9,508 nt of DNA, taken from contig JAEYUO010000128.1 of NCBI GenBank assembly GCA_023432465.1, forward strand, positions 1-9,508, given 5' to 3'. Under the pieces are notes generated by a model. The model was given only the letters and a program-made list of their open reading frames with translations. It was not told the DNA's origin and searched no databases. The position numbers were made by a program, and so were the translations under genes. How positions within the stretch are numbered: the first letter of the stretch is position 1; each line of letters begins with the position of its first letter. Positions 1-4,782 of the stretch are shown piece after piece. The DNA is from Planctomycetota bacterium (GTDB lineage Bacteria > Planctomycetota > Phycisphaerae > Phycisphaerales > UBA1924).

Positions 1-2
1 CC

Positions 3-63
3 CTCTGCGTACCTGCCTTCCCTCCGATCCGCGCTCATCTGCGTTCATCCGCGGCCTCTTTCC
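3..63. repeat. Direct repeat copy A (61 nt, 10-bp periodic)
   Basis: This stretch recurs at 169-219 with one substitution and one 10-nt length difference. Its 3' half is built from 10-bp steps: GCGCTCATCT at 31-40, GCGTTCATCC at 41-50 and GCGGCCTCTT at 51-60. Copy A holds one more 10-bp unit than copy B. On the minus strand it reads as a chain of GCGGATGAACGCAGATGA-like words. I recall such words as dispersed intergenic phrases in planctomycetes and other environmental bacteria, but cannot check that here. No coding potential is evident. Confidence 0.85.
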
Positions 64-105
64 CTGTGCCTTGACTTTGCCATTTCCTCCTCCCTTGCCT
101 CCGCC

Positions 106-130
106 TTTCAAATTTCAAATTCTGACATTC
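106..130. repeat. TTTCAAA short tandem repeat
   Basis: The AT-rich word TTTCAAA is repeated twice in tandem and followed by TTC, then by TGACATTC. This is a sharp composition change inside a high-GC, pyrimidine-rich spacer. It lies between the two copies of the 61/51-nt repeat and looks like a separate repeat family (AATTTGAAATTTGAAA on the minus strand). Confidence 0.6.
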
Positions 131-168
131 CCACTTCCCCTCCGCGCCCACTGCGACTCCTCGGCGAC

Positions 169-219
169 CTCTGCGTACCTGCCTTCCCTCTGATCTGCGT
201 TCATCCGCGGCCTCTTTCC
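169..219. repeat. Direct repeat copy B (51 nt)
   Basis: This is the second copy of the 3-63 repeat. It differs by a single C/T change and lacks one 10-nt unit (CGCGCTCATC of copy A). The retained GCG words at 197 and 207 keep the 10-bp spacing. The exact one-unit difference suggests slippage or unit-wise recombination rather than random decay. Confidence 0.85.
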
Positions 220-264
220 TTCGCCTTCCATTCGTCATTTCCCCCCGGCCCGTGGCTCCTCCCC

Positions 265-302
265 TTTGCTGCTTTGCCCATTTGCTGCTTTGCTGCTTTG
301 GC
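265..302. repeat. TTTGCTGC tandem repeat abutting the kinase gene
   Basis: Words TTTGCTGC / TTTGCCCA / TTTGCTGC / TTTGCTGC / TTTGGC follow one another here. A TTG at 266 opens the reading frame of the kinase, but the roughly 24 residues it would add are just translated repeat (leucine/alanine-rich) ahead of the first FHA strand. I therefore treat this as non-coding repeat rather than the gene's N-terminus. It is a third repeat family within 300 bp. Confidence 0.6.
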
Positions 303-337
303 AGGCTCCACCGGAGCCCGCCTGCGTACCGTCATCC

Positions 338-2077
338 GTGCTGACGCTCACCGTCATCCAGGGCCCCGACAAGGGCAAGACCTTCGCCCTCCCGCTCAAC
401 GAGCCGCAGCTCATCGGCCGCTCCAGCGAGGCCCTCCCCACCACCGACACCACCGTCTCCCGCCGCCACGCCGAGCTCACGCCCGATGAGGGCGACTGGT
501 ACATCCGCGACCTCGACTCGCAGAACGGCACCTACGTCAACGGCGTCCGCATCCCCGAACGCACCCGCCTCCGACTCGGCGATCAGATCCGCACCGGCTC
601 CACCCTCTGGATGTTCGGCCGCCGCGAGGATGATGACTCGCGCGATGTCATCCGCATCGTCCGCCCCGACCAGATGGACACGCAGGTCGAGCGCATGCTC
701 GCCAGCAACGACGACTCCGTGATTCTCGCCGAGCCCGAGCCCCGCACCGCCGCGGTCCACCACCTCCAGGTCATCTACCGCCTCACCGCCCTCACCGCGC
801 AGACGACCGTCCGCGAGGAGCTGCTGGCCGGCGTGATGGAACTCGTGTTCAACGAGTTCCAGCCCGAACGCGGCTTCATCCTGCTCAACGATGAACCAGC
901 CGGACCAGCCGACCCCGGTGCCAAAGCGCGGGGCGGCGTGAGTGGGGGGGCGATCCCGCAGACGCCGCGGCCGGTCGTCGTGAAGTATCGCACCGCGCCC
1001 AAAGACAAGAAGGATGCCCGCATCCACGTCTCCAAGACCATCCTGCAGCACGCCATGACCGGCAGCGAGGGCGTGCTCAGCAGCAACGCGATGAGCGACC
1101 CACGCTTCGCCAAGGGCGACAGCGTCCAGCAGTTCCACATCCGCTCCGCGCTCTGCTCGCCCATCGAGTTCGGCGACCGGAAGTTCGGCGCGATCTACGT
1201 CGATTCATCGATCGCCAACTACACCTTCACCCCCGAGCAGCTCGCGCTGCTCAACGCCATCGCGCGGCACACAGGCCTGGCCCTCGCCAACGCCGAGGGC
1301 TTCGCCAAGCGCTTGCAGACTGAACGTCTCGCCGCGATCGGCGAAACCGTCGCCAGCCTGTCGCACTCGATCAAGAACATCCTCCAGGGCCTCCGCGGCG
1401 GCGCAGATGTCGTGGAGATGGGGCTCAAGAAAGAGGACCTGAAGATCGCCCGCGGCGGATGGGCGATCCTCAAGCGGAACATCGACCGCATCATGGGCCT
1501 CACGCTCAACATGCTCGCATACTCCGCGCGCCGGACTCTGGAGTATGAACTGACCAAGGTCGGCGCGCTGCTGGAAGATTGCGCTCAGTTGCTCCACGAT
1601 CAGTGTGTCGCCCGCGGCGTCGCGCTCATCATCGATGCCGATCCCGAGATGCCGCCCGTGCAGATGGACCCAAGCCTCATGCACCAGGCGCTCGTGAACC
1701 TGATGGGCAACGCGGTCGAGGCGGTCGAGCCGCAGACGGGCGCGGTGACCGTGAAGGCCTCGTACATGCCCGGGCAGGGTGCATCGCGGGCGATGGTGCG
1801 GATCGATGTCATCGACAACGGCCCCGGCATCGCGGCCGACCGGCACCAGTCCATCTTCCAACCCTTCCAGACAACCAAAGGTCTCCGCGGCACGGGTCTC
1901 GGGCTGGCCGTGACCAAGCGGATCATCGAGGAGCACGGGGGCCGGATCCGGCTGGAATCGGTCGCCGGACGGGGCGCGACCTTCAGCGTGATCCTGCCGG
2001 CGGATGGCCAGCGGATCGACCCATCTGCAACGGCCGCGTCCCGTACGGGTACCCCCGAACAATCCGGGGCACTCTGA
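338..2077 (+). CDS. FHA-GAF sensor histidine kinase
   Basis: Probable soluble sensor histidine kinase of 579 residues. I chose the GTG at 338 because the FHA domain begins immediately after it. An upstream in-frame TTG at 266 lies in repeat DNA, and neither start has a clear Shine-Dalgarno. Residues 1-95 are an FHA domain (GRS at 27-29, SRRH at 41-44, QNGTYVNG around 62-69), a phosphothreonine-binding module. Residues about 140-320 are a GAF domain with a low-complexity insert at about 185-210. The dimerisation and phosphoacceptor helix follows, with SLSHSIKN and His343. The ATPase domain has an N box (Asn458), IDNGPGI (Asp493), an FQPFQTTK F box and GTGLGL at 518-523. All catalytic motifs are present and there are no membrane segments, so the input is presumably cytoplasmic. 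No response regulator or receiver domain is in the window, so it is an orphan kinase here. Confidence 0.93.
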   Translation: MLTLTVIQGPDKGKTFALPLNEPQLIGRSSEALPTTDTTVSRRHAELTPDEGDWYIRDLDSQNGTYVNGVRIPERTRLRLGDQIRTGSTLWMFGRREDDDSRDVIRIVRPDQMDTQVERMLASNDDSVILAEPEPRTAAVHHLQVIYRLTALTAQTTVREELLAGVMELVFNEFQPERGFILLNDEPAGPADPGAKARGGVSGGAIPQTPRPVVVKYRTAPKDKKDARIHVSKTILQHAMTGSEGVLSSNAMSDPRFAKGDSVQQFHIRSALCSPIEFGDRKFGAIYVDSSIANYTFTPEQLALLNAIARHTGLALANAEGFAKRLQTERLAAIGETVASLSHSIKNILQGLRGGADVVEMGLKKEDLKIARGGWAILKRNIDRIMGLTLNMLAYSARRTLEYELTKVGALLEDCAQLLHDQCVARGVALIIDADPEMPPVQMDPSLMHQALVNLMGNAVEAVEPQTGAVTVKASYMPGQGASRAMVRIDVIDNGPGIAADRHQSIFQPFQTTKGLRGTGLGLAVTKRIIEEHGGRIRLESVAGRGATFSVILPADGQRIDPSATAASRTGTPEQSGAL

Positions 2078-2093
2078 CCGATGCGCCCGGTCA
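2075..2093 (+). other. Weak hairpin at the kinase stop codon
   Basis: A perfect 6-bp inverted repeat (TGACCG / CGGTCA, 7-nt loop) starts at the kinase's TGA stop. No T run follows, so it is not a convincing intrinsic terminator. It may limit read-through into the methyltransferase gene 80 bp downstream, or may be chance. Confidence 0.3.
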
Positions 2094-2173
2094 GGGCCCG
2101 GCCTCGCCCGGACCCCCTCCCCACGCCGCGCGACGCTAATCTATTGCTCTCCCCAAGGAGCGCCCTGAACATC

Positions 2174-2851
2174 ATGAGCACCAGCGCCGCCCCGCATCCC
2201 TCGCCCAGCCGCCGCCCGCCGCGAAAGCGTGATTCGGTGGCGTTCATCCGAGAGTTCATCCGCCACCCCGGGAAGATCGGCGCGATCGCGCCCAGCGGCC
2301 GCGCCCTCGCCGCGGCGATGGTTCGCGGCATCGACTTTGACCGGTCGCGGTCGATCCTGGAGTTCGGCCCCGGCACCGGTGTGTTCACCAAGGCAATGCT
2401 CGACGCCATGCCGCACGACTGGCTGGACCCGCGACAGAGCCACCGGCCCGGTCGCGGCACAGGTCGGTTCATCGCGATCGAGTTCAACGGGGCGATGGCC
2501 GCGGCCGTGCGTCGGCAGTATCCCGAGGCGACGGTCTACAACGACGATGCCGGAAATGTCGAAGCGATCTGCCGCAAAGAGGGGATCGAGCCGGGGACGG
2601 TGGATGCGATCATCAGCGGGCTTGCGTGGACGAGCATCCCCGAGCAGCCGCGACTGCGGATCCTGCAGGCCACGCACCGCGTGCTGAAGCCGGGTGGAGA
2701 GTTCCGCACGTTCACGTACCAGGCCTCGATGTTGGTGCGGAGCGCGTGGGTCTTCCGCAAGATGCTCCGCGGCACGTTCCGCGAGGTGCACGTGGGCCGG
2801 GTGGTCTGGCGGAACATGCCGCCGGCGTTTGTCTATCGCTGCATCAAATGA
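2174..2851 (+). CDS. SAM-dependent methyltransferase, phospholipid N-methyltransferase-like (COG3963 type)
   Basis: A 225-residue class I methyltransferase. The ATG at 2174 follows AAGGAG (2155-2160) by a slightly long 13 nt. The frame is open upstream to an ATG at 2081, but that stretch is proline/arginine-rich with no homology. The FIREFIRHPGKIGAIAPSGR block (24-43) ahead of motif I is typical of the PmtA-like family, which methylates phosphatidylethanolamine to choline lipids. Motif I is ILEFGPGTGVFT (61-72), the motif II acid is Glu103 in AIEFN, and DAIISGLAW (144-152) matches the family's motif IV. An insert of about 15 residues (HDWLDPRQSHRPGRGTG) precedes motif II. It lacks membrane segments and probably acts at the membrane surface. 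Lipid substrate is inferred from family only; other small-molecule substrates are possible. It lies 96 nt after the kinase on the same strand, with co-transcription uncertain. Confidence 0.8.
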   Translation: MSTSAAPHPSPSRRPPRKRDSVAFIREFIRHPGKIGAIAPSGRALAAAMVRGIDFDRSRSILEFGPGTGVFTKAMLDAMPHDWLDPRQSHRPGRGTGRFIAIEFNGAMAAAVRRQYPEATVYNDDAGNVEAICRKEGIEPGTVDAIISGLAWTSIPEQPRLRILQATHRVLKPGGEFRTFTYQASMLVRSAWVFRKMLRGTFREVHVGRVVWRNMPPAFVYRCIK

Positions 2852-2911
2852 AAACCCCGGGCCCCCGAGCGTCGCTCGCAGTCGTGGCGACGAACGAATG
2901 GGGGACCGGGG
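2851..2911 (-). terminator. Branched GC-rich terminator of the pirin/SnoaL operon
   Basis: Outer arms 2855-2866 (CCCCGGGCCCCC) and 2900-2911 (GGGGGACCGGGG) pair over 12 bp with one mismatch. The enclosed segment can fold into two further hairpins: GAGC-GTC-GCTC (2867-2877) and GTCG-TGG-CGAC (2881-2891). Read on the minus strand the stem is followed by TTTT (complement of 2851-2854), so it serves transcripts coming from the SnoaL-like gene. No T run follows on the plus strand. The T run overlaps the TGA of the convergent methyltransferase gene. Confidence 0.65.
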
Positions 2912-2955
2912 TCAGAAGAGGCACGGGAGTCTCAAACGTTTTGCCAAGGCGAGCG

Positions 2956-3315
2956 TTACTTCTTCGATGCGTCGTAGTAGAAGCGCTCCTGCACGATCTT
3001 ACCGTCGCGCCATCGCTGGGATGCGACCTGCTCGAGGCGCACGGGCTGGTCCTGCTGGTTGGTGAACTCGATCACGCTCTCGACCAGCGCGGTGTCGCCG
3101 GCCGCGGCGACAGCCTTGACGGTGTAGCCCTTCCAGACCTTCACCTGCCCGAGGAACTGCTTCTCGCGTTCGATGTTCGCGGCGAGGCCGACCGTCGGCG
3201 GGTTGGCGTTCTCCTGCATGGCTACCTCCGGCGCGTAGAACTCGGTCATGGCCTCGAGCACGCGGCCGGTCTTGATGTATTCCTGCAGGGCGTTGACTCG
3301 TTCGGTGATGTTCAT
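2956..3315 (-). CDS. SnoaL-like / NTF2-fold family protein
   Basis: A 119-residue single-domain protein with the layout of SnoaL-like/NTF2-fold proteins. An N-terminal helix (NITERVNALQEYIKTG) is followed by the helix and turn EAMTEFYAPEVAMQEN. Alternating β-strands run through VKAVAAAGDTALVESVIEF, and the ending is QRWRDGKIVQERFYYDA, a hallmark of the family. No catalytic dyad can be assigned confidently, and the fold hosts both enzymes and ligand carriers. The start is well supported by GGAG at 3323-3326, 7 nt before the ATG. It begins 33 nt after the pirin stop on the same strand, so the two are almost certainly co-transcribed. It may act on or bind the same kind of substrate as pirin, but that is inference from context. 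Confidence 0.82.
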   Translation of the reverse strand: MNITERVNALQEYIKTGRVLEAMTEFYAPEVAMQENANPPTVGLAANIEREKQFLGQVKVWKGYTVKAVAAAGDTALVESVIEFTNQQDQPVRLEQVASQRWRDGKIVQERFYYDASKK

Positions 3316-3348
3316 GGTGTGTCTCCGTGTGCGGGGTGATTGGGGGAA

Positions 3349-4056
3349 TCAGGCAAGGTCAAAGAGCAGGAACTCGCTGTCGCTGGATGCCTCGATGCTG
3401 AGCGCCGCTTCATCCTCGATCGCTGCACCATCGCCGGGCACCAGCCGCCGGCCGTTGACCAGAAGCTCGCCCCGGACAAGCTGGACCCACGCGCCGCGGC
3501 CGGGCTCCAGCGTGTGGCGCAGGGCCTTGCCCGCGGAGAGCAGCGACGCGTAGATGCGGGCATCCTGGTGGATGGGCATCGAGCCCGCCGCGCCATCGGG
3601 CGAGGCAACGAGACGGAGCGTGTCGCGCCGCTCGCTGTCGGGGAAGGGCTTCTGGTCGTAGCGCGGCTCATGCCCCTTGCGGTCGGGCATGATCCAGATC
3701 TGCAGCAGGTGGGCGGTCTCGGTGGGCGAGGCGTTGTGCTCGCTGTGGACGATGCCCGTGCCCGCGGAGATGCGCTGCACCTCGCCGGGGCGGAGCACGG
3801 CCTCGTGGCCCGTGGCGCCGATGCCGTCCTTGTGGCGGAGGGCTCCGGAGACCATGTACGTGATGATTTCCATGTCGCGGTGGGGGTGGGCATCGAAGCC
3901 GAAGCCGCCGGCGACACGATCTTCATTCATGACGCGCATGGAGCGGAAGCGGATGTTGGCGGGGTCGTAGTAGTCGCCGAAGGAGAAGGTGTGACGCGCG
4001 GAAAGCCAGCCGTGCTCGCCGCGGCCACGGTCATCGGATGTGCGGATACGGATCAT
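3349..4056 (-). CDS. Pirin family protein (bicupin, quercetinase-like)
   Basis: A 235-residue pirin of normal length for the bacterial YhhW type. The N-terminal cupin has the iron-site residues His57 and His59 (DAHPHRDMEII), then His104 and Glu106 (GTGIVHSEHN). The family's HTFSFGDYYDP signature is at 22-32. The C-terminal cupin (GELLVNGRRLVPGDGAAI) lacks metal ligands, as usual. Some family members oxidise quercetin-like flavonols and others are regulators, so the actual substrate is unknown. The ATG at 4056 has GGAGG at 4063-4067, 6 nt upstream. A longer frame to a TTG at 4134 is rejected because it would run through the promoter and operator. It is the first gene of a two-gene operon with the SnoaL-like gene and lies downstream of marR. 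Confidence 0.95.
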   Translation of the reverse strand: MIRIRTSDDRGRGEHGWLSARHTFSFGDYYDPANIRFRSMRVMNEDRVAGGFGFDAHPHRDMEIITYMVSGALRHKDGIGATGHEAVLRPGEVQRISAGTGIVHSEHNASPTETAHLLQIWIMPDRKGHEPRYDQKPFPDSERRDTLRLVASPDGAAGSMPIHQDARIYASLLSAGKALRHTLEPGRGAWVQLVRGELLVNGRRLVPGDGAAIEDEAALSIEASSDSEFLLFDLA

Positions 4057-4071
4057 GGTGAACCTCCGGAC

Positions 4072-4090
4072 CGTGATGCCAGTGATCACG
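4072..4090 (-). promoter_or_regulatory. 5'-UTR stem-loop before the pirin RBS
   Basis: The inverted repeat CGTGAT / ATCACG (7-nt loop) lies in the predicted leader of the pirin mRNA, just upstream of the GGAGG. It contains the perfect palindrome GTGATCAC (4082-4089). It could be a small leader hairpin or an extra protein site; its role is unknown. Confidence 0.35.
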
Positions 4091-4134
4091 ATACTTGTGA
4101 CAACAAGTATATGGTACGGACCCGCGTGGGTCAA
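4091..4134 (-). promoter_or_regulatory. Sigma70 promoter and palindromic operator of the pirin operon
   Basis: On the minus strand a -35 box TTGACC (4134-4129) and a -10 box TATACT (4111-4106) are separated by exactly 17 bp, close to consensus. A perfect 8-4-8 inverted repeat, ATACTTGT-TGTC-ACAAGTAT (4110-4091), begins inside the -10 box and covers the likely start site near 4099. A dimer bound there would block RNA polymerase. The size and symmetry fit a MarR-type winged-helix dimer, and the neighbouring marR gene is the obvious candidate. Confidence 0.82.
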
Positions 4135-4184
4135 GGTTCGCCTGTTCGAGCGGATCGGCCGGTGAGGGGAGGGGGGGAGGCGGG

Positions 4185-4667
4185 TCAGTCGCGATCTGCA
4201 GGGCAGTTCTCGCGGGCCTTGGCCAGGAGGCGGCTGAGTTCGGCGAGTTCGGCCCGTGTCATGTGCCCGAGCTGGCGCTTGTTGAGCTCGCGAACCGGCG
4301 CATCGAGCTTGGCGAGCAGGTCGAGCCCCTGGCGGGTGATGCGGACGATGACCACGCGGCGGTCAAACTCGGTGCGCTGGCGCGCGGCAAGCCCGGCATC
4401 GACGAGGCGGTCCACTAGCCGCGTGACATCCGGCACGCGGGTGACAAGCTGGGTGCCGATGGTCTGTGAGGGGATGCCGGTGGGGTGGTGGCCGCGGAGG
4501 ATACGGAGCGCGTTGTAGGTGGCCTCGGTCAGGTTGTGGGGACGGAAGAGGCGGGCGAAGCCGGCCTCGAGCATGCTGCCGGTGCGCAGGATGTTCAGAT
4601 GCGCTTCTTCCTCGGGGAGGTCGAAGGGCTTCTTCTTGCCTATCTCGGTTCGCAGGTCGGGTGGCAT
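4185..4667 (-). CDS. MarR family transcriptional regulator
   Basis: A 160-residue MarR-type winged helix-turn-helix protein. Dimerisation helices lie at both ends (about 18-45 and 118-155). The DNA-reading HTH is at 64-96 (SQTIGTQLVTRVPDVTRLVDRLVDAGL). The wing contains the conserved EFDRRVVIVRIT with Asp102 and Arg104. I choose the ATG at 4667; an upstream TTG at 4721 would lie before the predicted transcription start. There is no recognisable Shine-Dalgarno. MarR proteins are usually ligand-released repressors of a neighbouring gene and of themselves. Here the pirin promoter 48 bp downstream of its stop carries a perfect palindrome, and its own promoter has a degenerate copy. The ligand (phenolic or oxidant) is not predictable from sequence. 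Confidence 0.92.
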   Translation of the reverse strand: MPPDLRTEIGKKKPFDLPEEEAHLNILRTGSMLEAGFARLFRPHNLTEATYNALRILRGHHPTGIPSQTIGTQLVTRVPDVTRLVDRLVDAGLAARQRTEFDRRVVIVRITRQGLDLLAKLDAPVRELNKRQLGHMTRAELAELSRLLAKARENCPADRD

Positions 4668-4708
4668 GGGGCGGTGACAACAGGGGCGAGGGCCGGGGTT
4701 GGCCGGAA

Positions 4709-4732
4709 AAGGTTGTGGCAACGACTATAGCA
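4709..4732 (-). promoter_or_regulatory. Extended -10 promoter of marR with a degenerate operator
   Basis: The minus strand reads TGCTATAGT (4732-4724), an extended -10 without a good -35 box. The 20 bases from the second base of the -10 (4728-4709: ATAGTCGTTGCCACAACCTT) match the perfect pirin operator at 14 of 20 positions, in the same register relative to the -10. The core GTTG-CCA-CAAC is itself palindromic. This suggests weaker autorepression by MarR. Confidence 0.55.
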
Positions 4733-4782
4733 TGTACCCGAGCGGGTGCGGGTAGCAAAGAGGGCGGCGGGCTCAAAGGGGA

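Noticed and set aside
1..235. CRISPR-like array in the left spacer
   Set aside because: There are only two long copies with unequal lengths and no regular spacers. The pattern is 10-bp tandem words, not repeat-spacer units.
332..1138. 268-codon minus-strand frame over the kinase
   Set aside because: It shadows the FHA and GAF coding region and has a repetitive low-complexity product.
2626..3339. 237-codon plus-strand frame across the convergent junction
   Set aside because: It overlaps the methyltransferase in another frame and is antisense to the SnoaL-like gene, with no domain.
4057..4134. 26-residue N-terminal extension of the pirin
   Set aside because: It would translate the promoter and operator. 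The ATG at 4056 has an ideal GGAGG and matches the family N-terminus.
3340..4518. 392-codon plus-strand frame over pirin and marR
   Set aside because: It is antisense to two well-supported genes with RBS and conserved motifs, runs through the promoter region, and has no recognisable domain.
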